From Conexibacter sp. CPCC 206217 (GTDB lineage: Bacteria > Actinomycetota > Thermoleophilia > Solirubrobacterales > Solirubrobacteraceae): a stretch of DNA of 64,000 bases. Below the pieces are notes generated by a model, which saw nothing but the letters and a program-made list of their open reading frames with translations, was not told the origin of the DNA and made no database searches. Positions 30,462 through 38,171 of this stretch are shown piece after piece (position 1 is the first letter of the stretch; every line of letters starts with the position of its first letter). Location: the NCBI RefSeq assembly GCF_030646165.1, contig NZ_JAUTDO010000005.1, positions 372,001 through 436,000 of the forward strand. The letters are read 5' to 3'. A program made the position numbers and the translations under genes.

Positions 30462-30941
30462 GTGTCCGCGCCCGTCGTGCTGAGAGCCGCCGGAGCGCGG
30501 GTGGCCTCGTCGCTCGGCGATGCGTCGGCGACGGTCGCGCCCGGCACGATCGTACGGGCTCGCGTCACCGCCCTGCGCGTCGGTTCGCCGCGCATCAGCG
30601 TCGTATTGCGCCGCACCGACGGATCGCGCGGCGTGCGGGTGCTCAAGCGGCGCAGCCTGCGCGCCGGAGCGTTCGCGGCGAGACTGCCGGCCGCCTTCGG
30701 CGCCCGCTACACGCTGACGGCACGAGCCGTGGGAAGGACGTGGCGGGCCGTGATCCGCACCACGCCGAAGCCAGCGCGCAGGCCTGCCGAGCCGAAAGCA
30801 TCGGTGTCGGATCCCTCGTCGCCGACACCGATCCCGCCGAGCCCGCCGCCGGGCACGCCGATCGACGTGCCGGGGAAGGGAGCGTATGGAGAGGAAGTCG
30901 CGCGATCGGTCGAGTTCGACATCGCGAATCCGGTCGAGTGA
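30462..30941 (+). CDS. hypothetical protein, possibly a fragment of a secreted protein
   Basis: A 159-residue frame with good GC-position usage: a beta-rich part (VVLRAAGARVASSLGD, TIVRARVTALRVGSPRISVV) followed by a Pro-rich tail (SSPTPIPPSPPPGTP) and AYGEEVARSVEFDIANP. It has no signal peptide and no strong ribosome-binding site, and its 5' end abuts the RNA leader of the opposite strand. It looks like the C-terminal remnant of a longer exported protein with an Ig-like domain. GTG 30462 is the most sensible start. Low certainty. Confidence 0.4.
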   Translation: MSAPVVLRAAGARVASSLGDASATVAPGTIVRARVTALRVGSPRISVVLRRTDGSRGVRVLKRRSLRAGAFAARLPAAFGARYTLTARAVGRTWRAVIRTTPKPARRPAEPKASVSDPSSPTPIPPSPPPGTPIDVPGKGAYGEEVARSVEFDIANPVE

Positions 30942-31060
30942 GCGCGCGGCGCGCCCGAACAGGGTGCCCGATCGCGGCGCGAACGTAGACGCGCCCTTCG
31001 CGCGCGAGTTGCGCGCGCGGTCAGCGCGCGCGGGTCGCGGATGCGACGCGGGCGGATCCG

Positions 31061-31624
31061 CTACGCGGCCGTCACGGCCCGCAGCTCCGCGAACGACTCG
31101 TGGATCAGCTGTTCGAGGTCCTTCTCGTTGGCCCGGGCGACCCACCGCTCGAACGCGACGCGGAAGACGAGGATCGCGGCCTCGGCGGTGAGGGGTGCGG
31201 CGGGATCGTCGACGCCGCGCTGGCGCAGCGCGGCCGCGACCGCGTCGGCGAGCTTTGCGAGCTTGATCAGCTCGCGCTCCTGCAGCGCCGGGTTGGCGGC
31301 GATGATCTGCTGGCGGTGGGCGGCGAACTCGCGCCGCTCCTCGAACGCGGCGGCGACTGCGTCCAGGGCGACGGTCACGGCTTCGAGCGGTGGTGCGGAC
31401 GCGGGGGCGGCGATGACCTGGGTCACGAACAGCTCTTCGAGCGCCTCCGCACCGTGGAAGAGCACCTCGCGCTTGTCGGCGAAGTAGCGGAAGAACGTGC
31501 GCTTGGTCAGCCCTGCGCGCTCGGCGATGTCCGCGACGGTCGTCGCGTCGAAGCCGCGCTCGCCGTAGAGCGTGAGTGCGGCGTGCTGGAGTTTCCCGAG
31601 CGCGTCCGGTTGCCATCGGCCCAT
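31061..31624 (-). CDS. TetR-family transcriptional regulator
   Basis: A 187-residue TetR regulator: HTH near residues 27-52 (TTVADIAERAGLTKRTFFRYF) and a helical C-terminal sensor domain. ATG 31624 begins at MGRWQPDALGKL; the frame is open to 31690 but that stretch is operator/promoter DNA. It is divergently transcribed from the NAD-dependent epimerase at 31750, with three GTGACAT-type half-sites in between (31652-31691), so it most likely represses that gene and itself. Confidence 0.9.
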   Translation of the reverse strand: MGRWQPDALGKLQHAALTLYGERGFDATTVADIAERAGLTKRTFFRYFADKREVLFHGAEALEELFVTQVIAAPASAPPLEAVTVALDAVAAAFEERREFAAHRQQIIAANPALQERELIKLAKLADAVAAALRQRGVDDPAAPLTAEAAILVFRVAFERWVARANEKDLEQLIHESFAELRAVTAA

Positions 31625-31651
31625 ACGGTCCAGGTTAGTCGATGGCACCTG

Positions 31652-31691
31652 GTGACATGACTCTGCTACGGTGATGTCACTTAGTGTCATC
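31652..31691. promoter_or_regulatory. TetR-type operator with three half-sites
   Basis: GTGACAT (31652-31658) and ATGTCAC (31674-31680) form one inverted pair. GATGTCAC-tta-GTGTCATC (31673-31691) forms a 19-bp imperfect palindrome with one mismatch per arm. The site lies between the divergent TetR and epimerase genes. Confidence 0.6.
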
Positions 31692-31749
31692 GACCGTCCT
31701 TGGGCTCGCCGACGCGGGGCGAAGGACGGGCTCCTCCGGAGGTCTTCTC

Positions 31750-32670
31750 ATGCGTGTTCTCGTCACCGGCGCGTCCGGCCACATCGGCTCCGCGGTCGTT
31801 CCCGAGCTGCTCCAGGCCGGCCACCGGGTCGTCGGTCTCGCCCGCTCCGACAGCTCCGCGGACGCCCTCGCGGCCGCCGGCGCCGAGGTCCGCCGCGGCG
31901 ATCTCGACGACCTCGACGGCCTGCGGGAGGCCGCCGCCGCTGCCGACGGCGTCATCCACCTCGCCTTCAAGCACGAGGCGATGCAATCCGGCGACTTCCC
32001 CGGCGCGGTCGCCGCCGACCTGCGCGCGATCGAGGCGATCGGGGCGGGGCTGGAGGACTCCGGCAAGCCGTTCGTCAGCACCTCGGGCACGCTGATGCTG
32101 ACCTTCGGGGGGATCACCGGGCGCGCTGGCACGGAGGAGGACGTGCTGGAGGCCGGCCCGCGGATCGACGCGGAGAACACGGTGATCGGGCTGGCTCAGC
32201 GCGGCGTGCGCTCCTCGGCGGTGCGCCTTCCGCCGCTGGTGCACAGCACGCTCGACCACCACGGCTTCGGCCCGACGCTGATCGCGATCGCACGCGAGAA
32301 GGGCGTTGCGGGCTACGTCGGCGACGGATCCAACCGCTGGCCCGCGGTCCACACGCGCGACGCCGCGCGCGTCTACCGCCTGGCGCTGGAGAACGCCGCG
32401 GCCGGATCGCGGCTGCACGCGGTCGCCGACGAGGGCGTGCCCTTCCGCGACATCGCCGCGGTCATCGCGAGCAAGCTCGACGTGCCCACGGCGAGCATCG
32501 CGGCGCAGGAGGCCGGCGAGCACTTCTCATTCCTGGGCGCCTTCGTCGCGCTCGACAATCCGACGTCGAGCGCGCTGACCCGGCAGCGGCTGGGCTGGGA
32601 GCCGACCCATCCGGGGCTGATCGAGGACCTCGGCGCCGGTCACTACTTCGGTGCCGCGACAGCCGCTTAG
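31750..32670 (+). CDS. NAD-dependent epimerase/dehydratase (extended/atypical SDR)
   Basis: A 306-residue protein of the NAD-dependent epimerase family. The cofactor motif VLVTGASGHIGSAVVPELL is at the N terminus, and DGVIHLAFKHEAM is near residue 70. The catalytic Tyr-x3-Lys of classical members is not obvious, which is typical of NmrA/atypical relatives. ATG 31750 is chosen for its GGAGG 7 bp upstream; the open frame starts 66 bp earlier in promoter DNA. It is controlled by the divergent TetR gene. Its stop overlaps the stop of the convergent membrane protein by 4 bp. Confidence 0.88.
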   Translation: MRVLVTGASGHIGSAVVPELLQAGHRVVGLARSDSSADALAAAGAEVRRGDLDDLDGLREAAAAADGVIHLAFKHEAMQSGDFPGAVAADLRAIEAIGAGLEDSGKPFVSTSGTLMLTFGGITGRAGTEEDVLEAGPRIDAENTVIGLAQRGVRSSAVRLPPLVHSTLDHHGFGPTLIAIAREKGVAGYVGDGSNRWPAVHTRDAARVYRLALENAAAGSRLHAVADEGVPFRDIAAVIASKLDVPTASIAAQEAGEHFSFLGAFVALDNPTSSALTRQRLGWEPTHPGLIEDLGAGHYFGAATAA

Positions 32671-33551
32671 CGGCGCTTCTTGCGCTTGCGGCGAGCGCCC
32701 TGGCTCTCGCCGTCGTCGCCGAGGCCCGGGAGGGTCTCGACGGCGTCTTCGTCGCCGCTGTCCGCGGCGGGCGCGGACGCGTCGAGGTCCTCGGGGGCGT
32801 GTTCACCGCGGCGGACCTCGGCGGCGCGCACGCGCTGCTCGCGCATCTCGGCCGCCGTCGGCCACGGCACGGCTTCGCCGCTGGACCAGGCCGCCGGCTC
32901 TCTCGCTCTGTTGAAGCCCCAGAACAGCAGCGCCAGCATCAGCAGCCAGTAGACCTGGACGATCGGCAGCGGCAGGATCGCGATCACGAACAGGACCGCG
33001 CTGAAGACGCCGAGGTAGCCGAGGAAGCGCGACAGCAGGCCGACTCTCATCGCGTTCAGCGAGACCATGATCAGGCCGATCGCGAAGGCGAACTGGGCGG
33101 CGATGCCGATGTAGATCAGCGCGCCGACGCCGGAGGCGTCCTTCAGCTCGTCCCACGTCAGCGAGCTCTCGGTCGCGAAGTGGTGGATGCGGATCGCGGT
33201 CACGACCTGCAGCACGCCGCTGAAGATCGCCAGCGCGACGCCGCCGATCAGCAGCAGCGGGCGTATGAACGGCTGCACCTCGGCGCGCGCCGAGGTGGCG
33301 CGCAGCAGGAAGTCGGCGACGAGGGTGATCGCGAGCAGGCCGAGCAGCGACGAGGCCGCGCCGATCAGCACGGCCGTGCGGTGGTCCGCCTGCGTCAGCG
33401 CGCTGGTGAGCGCGTTGTCGGTCGACGCGGTGCCGACGGCAATTCGCACGATCAACGGCGCGGCGATCGTCAGGACGGCTGCGAAGACCGCAAGGATGGC
33501 CACGCGCGGACGCTCGCGCGCCTCCGCCTGGAGAAGGTCGTTCGTGGCCAT
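32667..33551 (-). CDS. multi-pass membrane protein of unknown function
   Basis: A 294-residue protein with about six transmembrane helices (for example AILAVFAAVLTIAAPLIVRI and YWLLMLALLFWGFN) in its first 220 residues. A cytoplasmic acidic/Ala-rich tail follows, ending in a basic KRKKRR. Three ATG/GTG options exist; I use MATNDLL (33551) rather than the ATG three codons before. No family recognised with confidence. It is convergent with the epimerase and divergent from the reductase at 33620. Confidence 0.8.
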   Translation of the reverse strand: MATNDLLQAEARERPRVAILAVFAAVLTIAAPLIVRIAVGTASTDNALTSALTQADHRTAVLIGAASSLLGLLAITLVADFLLRATSARAEVQPFIRPLLLIGGVALAIFSGVLQVVTAIRIHHFATESSLTWDELKDASGVGALIYIGIAAQFAFAIGLIMVSLNAMRVGLLSRFLGYLGVFSAVLFVIAILPLPIVQVYWLLMLALLFWGFNRAREPAAWSSGEAVPWPTAAEMREQRVRAAEVRRGEHAPEDLDASAPAADSGDEDAVETLPGLGDDGESQGARRKRKKRR

Positions 33552-33619
33552 GTGGCGCACATGCTAACCGGGCCGGTGATGCGGCGACTCGCGGGGTGCG
33601 CTGCCGTAGACTCGCGCGG

Positions 33620-34726
33620 ATGCGGAACGGCGCGATCGCCGTCTACGGCGCGACTGGCTACACCGGCACGCTGGTGGCGCACGAGCTGCGCCGTCGGGGG
33701 CTCGACTGCGTGCTTGCCGGCCGCGACGCCGGCAAGCTCGCGGGGCTCGCCGATCAGCTCGGCGGGCAGGTCCGCACGCATGCCGTCGAACTGGAGGACC
33801 GCGACGGCTTGCGCCACCTGCTGGGCGGCTGCAAGGTCGTGATCGACTGCGCCGGACCGTTCATGCGCTATGGCGAGCCGATCGCGCGGGCCGCGGTCGA
33901 GACCGGCTGCCACTACCTCGACACGACCGGCGAGCAGTCCTACGTCCAGCTGCTGCACCGCCGTTTCGACGACGCCGCGCGCGCCGCCGAGGTCGCCGTC
34001 GTGCCGGCGATGGGGTTCGACTACGTGCCGGGCGACCTGATCGCTCACCTCGCCGCGCAGGGGCTCGAGCCGCTCCGAGAGCTGACGATCGCCTACTCGA
34101 CGCGTGACGTGACCCCGACCCGCGGCACGACGCGCACCGCGATGGAGCAGGCGCGCGACGGCGGCGAGGTCTACGAGGACGGCGACTGGCGACCCGCGCC
34201 GCTGCGCGCGCGCCGGATCCGCTTCCGCTTCCCCGAGCCGCTCGGCTGGCAGCCGGTGATGCGCTACCCCTCAGGCGAGGTCGCGATCGTGCCGCGCCAT
34301 GTCCGCACGCGCCGGCTGACGACGCTGATGGGCGTCGAGACGCTCGTCGGCCACCGCGCCGCGGCGCCGCTGGTGCCGATGCTGATGCCGGCGTTCACGC
34401 TCGCGCTGCGCACGCCGCTGGAGCGGCTCGTGCACGCGGCCGTCGACCGCTTGCCGGAGGGTCCGCCGGAGGACCAGCGCCGCGCTGCGCGATTCACCGT
34501 CGCGGTGGTCGCGGCGGGGGAGGACGGCCGCACGCGCAGCGGGCTCGTGCACGGCGCCGACCCCTACGGCCTGACCGCGACGACGACGGTCGAGGGTGCC
34601 GCGCGGATGCTCGCCGACGACTTCAAGGCCGCCGGCGTGCTCGCCCCCGCCAGCGCCTTCGACGCGCGCGACTTCCTCGACGCGCTCGCGCCCGCTGGCG
34701 TCACGTACGCGCTGGACCCGGCCTAG
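33620..34726 (+). CDS. saccharopine dehydrogenase-like / trans-acting enoyl reductase family protein
   Basis: A 368-residue Rossmann-fold oxidoreductase. The N terminus IAVYGATGYTGTLVAHELRR is the dinucleotide-binding motif. VVIDCAGPFMRYGEPIARA and the following CHYLDTTGE are the hallmark of the family that includes mycobacterial trans-acting enoyl reductases. These reduce enoyl groups of polyketide lipids; the bacterial-wide family function is less clear. ATG 33620 places the first strand at residue 4. It is convergent with the hydrolase-fold gene at 34791. Confidence 0.87.
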   Translation: MRNGAIAVYGATGYTGTLVAHELRRRGLDCVLAGRDAGKLAGLADQLGGQVRTHAVELEDRDGLRHLLGGCKVVIDCAGPFMRYGEPIARAAVETGCHYLDTTGEQSYVQLLHRRFDDAARAAEVAVVPAMGFDYVPGDLIAHLAAQGLEPLRELTIAYSTRDVTPTRGTTRTAMEQARDGGEVYEDGDWRPAPLRARRIRFRFPEPLGWQPVMRYPSGEVAIVPRHVRTRRLTTLMGVETLVGHRAAAPLVPMLMPAFTLALRTPLERLVHAAVDRLPEGPPEDQRRAARFTVAVVAAGEDGRTRSGLVHGADPYGLTATTTVEGAARMLADDFKAAGVLAPASAFDARDFLDALAPAGVTYALDPA

Positions 34727-34790
34727 CGCCGCTCCGCGCACGGCGTGCCTGGCTCTGCCGGCGCCTCGCAGCGAGGGGGCGCGTGCGCGC

Positions 34791-35600
34791 TTACGACAGC
34801 GCCCGGACCGCGGCGAGCGTGTCGCCGTCGAGCGTGCGGCGGGCGTGGGGGAGCAGGGCAGCGAGCGCGTCGGCGGATTCGACGAGGTGCGCGGGGGTCG
34901 CGCTGTCGGTGAGGACCGCGACGGGGACCGCGATTGCGCGCAGCTCGCCGCGCGTGACGGGCCAGCTCGCGAGCCCGCCGAAGTCGGCGAAGAAGGCGCG
35001 GTGGGCGGCTCTGACCGCGTCGTCGGCATCCGGTCGCCACGCCTCGACGGCCGCGGCCGGACCGCCCTCGCGCAGCGCGACCTCGAGCAGCGCGCGCTGC
35101 TCCGACAGCACCGCCGTCGCGCTGGCCGAGAACTGGTGCAGCGGCGGGGCCACCAGCACCGCCCCGCTGAGCAGCCCGGGCAGCCGCACGAGCAGGTCGA
35201 GCACGATCAGGGCGCCGAAGCCGGTGCCGACGGCGAGGGGAGCGGCGCCGGCAGAGCCAGGATCGGCCGCGGAGCCGCTCGCCGCGCCCGCCGCCCCGCC
35301 CGGCCCGCCCGTCGCCCCGCTCGGCTCAGCGTCGCCGATCGCCCCCGCCAGCATCGCCCTCGCGTCCTCGGCCTGCTCCTGCACCGTCGTGCGCTCGTAC
35401 GGCTCGGGCGCGCCGCTGGCGCCGTAGCCGCGGCGGTCGTAGGCGAGCGTGCGCAGGCCGGCCCGGTCGCCGAGGGCGGCGACGAGCGCGTCCCAGTCGC
35501 GCGCGTCGGCAGCGAGGTCGTGCACGAGCAGCAGCGGCCGGCCGCTTGCGTTCGCGTCGACCGACAGTTCGACCCCGGCCCCTTCGACGGTCATCCTCAT
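34791..35600 (-). CDS. alpha/beta-hydrolase fold protein lacking the nucleophile serine
   Basis: A 269-residue alpha/beta-hydrolase relative. The strand-turn RPLLLVHDLAADARDWDALV and TLAYDRRGYGASGAP are classical. At the nucleophile elbow, where GxSxG is expected, the sequence is VGTGFGALI, so Gly replaces Ser. The terminal catalytic His is also not in a recognisable context. A Gly/Ala/Ser-rich insertion of about 35 residues precedes the elbow. The start is one of two close ATGs (35600 or 35594). It is probably catalytically dead as a hydrolase, or uses other chemistry. Convergent with the saccharopine-dehydrogenase-like gene. Confidence 0.82.
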   Translation of the reverse strand: MRMTVEGAGVELSVDANASGRPLLLVHDLAADARDWDALVAALGDRAGLRTLAYDRRGYGASGAPEPYERTTVQEQAEDARAMLAGAIGDAEPSGATGGPGGAAGAASGSAADPGSAGAAPLAVGTGFGALIVLDLLVRLPGLLSGAVLVAPPLHQFSASATAVLSEQRALLEVALREGGPAAAVEAWRPDADDAVRAAHRAFFADFGGLASWPVTRGELRAIAVPVAVLTDSATPAHLVESADALAALLPHARRTLDGDTLAAVRALS

Positions 35601-35687
35601 GCGCCGCAGCCTAATGATCGGGCCGCGCGCGGCGCAGATCTCGGCTTCTTCGCGAGCCCGCGGGCGCGGGGGAGTACCATCAGCCGC

Positions 35688-35954
35688 ATGGAAGGCTTCG
35701 GTGGACTTTTCGGGGATCCGGACGAACTGCAGCGCAAGATGGCTGAGTTCGCGGACCAGATGCAGGGTGCCCAGAGACTCGCCTGGGCGGACAACGCGAT
35801 CAAGCTCGCGGTCGACCTGACGGTGGCAGCGGTCAACCGCGTCAACATCCAGGGCACGACCGAGGAGCAGGCGCAGCAGATCCGCAGCGTCATGGCGGTC
35901 GTCTTCCCCGAGGCGGTCACGCTCGTGCGCGAAGCCCGCCAGGGCTTGCAGTAG
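35688..35954 (+). CDS. small conserved-looking protein of unknown function
   Basis: An 88-residue soluble protein: a Gly/Phe-rich start (EGFGGLFGDPDELQ) followed by long amphipathic helices (KMAEFADQMQGAQ, AIKLAVDLTVAAVN, QAQQIRSVMAVVFPEAVTL). Base composition and codon usage look coding, and a terminator hairpin follows 14 bp after the stop. No family recognised. It is divergent from the hydrolase-fold gene and stands alone between it and acetyl-CoA synthetase. Confidence 0.72.
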   Translation: MEGFGGLFGDPDELQRKMAEFADQMQGAQRLAWADNAIKLAVDLTVAAVNRVNIQGTTEEQAQQIRSVMAVVFPEAVTLVREARQGLQ

Positions 35955-35967
35955 CGCACGGCGCAGC

Positions 35968-35989
35968 CCGCGCGAAGCCCCTCGCGCGG
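35968..35989 (+). terminator. intrinsic hairpin terminator
   Basis: A perfect 8-bp stem (CCGCGCGA / TCGCGCGG) with a 6-nt loop lies 14 bp beyond the stop of the small protein gene. No T-tract. Confidence 0.5.
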
Positions 35990-36019
35990 CGCCCTGCGCG
36001 CTCCCTTGTCCCAGCTCAG

Positions 36020-36032
36020 TCCACCTGGTGGA
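36020..36032. promoter_or_regulatory. 13-bp palindrome upstream of acetyl-CoA synthetase
   Basis: TCCACC-T-GGTGGA is a perfect palindrome about 65 bp upstream of the acs start, in the promoter region. It is a candidate regulator site. Confidence 0.35.
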
Positions 36033-36097
36033 ATTCATTGCGGACGGCTTGCCGGGTACAACTCCCGCTTGGACGCCCGGCGAGGAGAGGGAGCGAG

Positions 36098-38092
36098 ATG
36101 GCTGATACCGCACCAAGAGACGGCACGACGCTGGAGCACGAGCTCGAGGCGATGCTGGAGATCGAGCGGTTCGATCCGCCGGCGGAGTTTCGGCGGCAGG
36201 CGCTGCTGAGCGATCCGGCGGTCTACGAGGAGGCCGCGCGCGATCCGCAGGGGTGGTGGGCAAGACAGGCCGCGAACCTCGACTGGTTCGAGCCGTGGGA
36301 CGCGGTCCTCGACGACTCCGACCCGCCGTTCTACAAGTGGTTCACGGGCGGCAGGCTGAACGCCTCGCACAACTGCGTCGATCGCCACGTCGAGGCCGGC
36401 ATCGGCGATCGCGTCGCCTACCACTGGCATGGCGAGGAGGGCGAGCGGCGCGACGTCACCTACGCCGACCTGCATCGCGACGTCCAGCGCTTCGCCAACG
36501 CGCTGAAGGAGCTCGGCGTGCAGGCCGGCGACGTCGTCGGGATCTACCTGCCGATGATCCCCGAGGTCGTCGTCGCGATGCTCGCGTGCGCCCGCATCGG
36601 CGCGCCGCACAACGTCGTCTTCGGCGGCTTCAGCGCTGAGTCGGTGAAGGAGCGGATGGAGTTCTCCGAGGCGAAGGTGCTGGTGACCGTCGACGGCGCC
36701 CGCCGCAAGGGCAGGACCGCGCCGATCAAGGCGACCGTCGACGAGACGATGGGCGACCTGGCGAGCCTGCAGACGATCGTCGTGGTTCGCCACGCCGGCC
36801 TGCCGGACGTGCCGATGACCGCCGGCCGCGACGTCTTCTACGACGAGGTCTGCGCGGCCGCGGACCCCGTCTGCCCGGCTGAGTCGCTCGACGCCGAGCA
36901 CCCGCTCTTCATCCTCTACACGTCTGGCTCGACCGCCTCCCCGAAGGGGATCCTGCACACCACCGGCGGCTACATGACCGGCGTATCGGCGACGCACAGA
37001 TACGTCTTCGACCTGAAGCCGGAGAGCGACGTCTACTGGTGCGCGGCGGACGTCGGCTGGATCACCGGCCACTCCTACATCGTCTACGGGCCGCTCGCCA
37101 ACGGGACCACCTCCGTGATGTGGGAGGGCGCGCCCGACTACCCGCACAGAGGGATCTGGTGGGAGGTCGCCGAGCGGACGAGAGCGACGATCCTCTACGC
37201 CGCGCCGACGGCGATCCGCACGTTCATGAAGTGGGGCCACGAGCTGCCCGCCAGATACGACCTCAGCGCGCTGCGGCTGCTCGGATCGGTCGGCGAGCCG
37301 ATCAACCCGAAGGCGTGGCTGTGGTACCAGCAGGTGATCGGCGGCGGCCGCTGCCCGATCGTCGACACGTGGTGGCAGACGGAGACCGGCGCGATCATGA
37401 TCACGCCGCTGCCCGGGATCACCTCGGCCAAGCCGGGCTCGGCCACGAAGCCGTTCCCGGGCGTCTTCGCGGACGTCGTCAGCGAGAGCGACGGCGAGTC
37501 GGTCGAGACCGGCCAGGGGCTGCTGGTGCTGACGCAGCCGTGGCCGTCGATGCTGCGCACGCTCTACAAGGAGGACGAGCGCTTCGTCGAGACGTACTTC
37601 GCCCGCTTCGGCAAGGAGACCTACCTCGTCGGCGACGCCGCGCGCCGCGACAGAGACGGCTACCTGTGGATCATCGGCCGCATCGACGACGTCGTCAACG
37701 TCTCCGGCCACCGCCTCTCGACGGCCGAGGTCGAGTCCGCGATCGTCGCGCACGAGAAGGTCGCCGAGGCGGCCGTGATCGGGCAGTCCGACGAGGACAC
37801 CGGCCAGGCGATCGCCGCGTTCGTGACGCTCAACGGGGAGATCGAGGGCAGCGACGAGCTGGTCGCCGAGATCGGCGCCGTCGTCGCCGAGCGGATCGGC
37901 AAGTTCGCCCGTCCGAAGCGGATCATCTGGGCCGACGACCTGCCCAAGACACGCTCGGGCAAGATCATGCGCCGTCTGCTGCGCGACATCGCCGAGGGCC
38001 GCGCGCTCGGCGACGTCACGACGCTGCGCGACCCCGGCGTGATGGCCGCGCTGGAGAGCCAGGTCAACGAGGCGCAGGCGCAGGAGCAGTAG
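36098..38092 (+). CDS. acs: acetyl-CoA synthetase
   Basis: A 664-residue AMP-forming acetyl-CoA synthetase converting acetate, ATP and CoA to acetyl-CoA. The N-terminal ACAS_N region has YKWFTGGRLNASHNCVDRH. The core contains YTSGSTASPKGILHTTGGY, WWQTETGAIMI and GRIDDVVNVSGHRLSTAEVE. The acetylation-regulated lysine lies in TRSGKIMRRLLRD near the end. Length matches the family. ATG 36098 has GGAGAGGGAGCGAG upstream. The next gene is another acyl-CoA synthetase 79 bp downstream. A palindrome at 36020 may be a control site. Confidence 0.96.
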   Translation: MADTAPRDGTTLEHELEAMLEIERFDPPAEFRRQALLSDPAVYEEAARDPQGWWARQAANLDWFEPWDAVLDDSDPPFYKWFTGGRLNASHNCVDRHVEAGIGDRVAYHWHGEEGERRDVTYADLHRDVQRFANALKELGVQAGDVVGIYLPMIPEVVVAMLACARIGAPHNVVFGGFSAESVKERMEFSEAKVLVTVDGARRKGRTAPIKATVDETMGDLASLQTIVVVRHAGLPDVPMTAGRDVFYDEVCAAADPVCPAESLDAEHPLFILYTSGSTASPKGILHTTGGYMTGVSATHRYVFDLKPESDVYWCAADVGWITGHSYIVYGPLANGTTSVMWEGAPDYPHRGIWWEVAERTRATILYAAPTAIRTFMKWGHELPARYDLSALRLLGSVGEPINPKAWLWYQQVIGGGRCPIVDTWWQTETGAIMITPLPGITSAKPGSATKPFPGVFADVVSESDGESVETGQGLLVLTQPWPSMLRTLYKEDERFVETYFARFGKETYLVGDAARRDRDGYLWIIGRIDDVVNVSGHRLSTAEVESAIVAHEKVAEAAVIGQSDEDTGQAIAAFVTLNGEIEGSDELVAEIGAVVAERIGKFARPKRIIWADDLPKTRSGKIMRRLLRDIAEGRALGDVTTLRDPGVMAALESQVNEAQAQEQ

Positions 38093-38171
38093 CGCCGCCT
38101 CCCGGTTGACGCGCGCCGCCCGCGCGGAGGAGGATCGGCGGCGCAGGGTGTTCCGGACGAGGGAGGGGACG

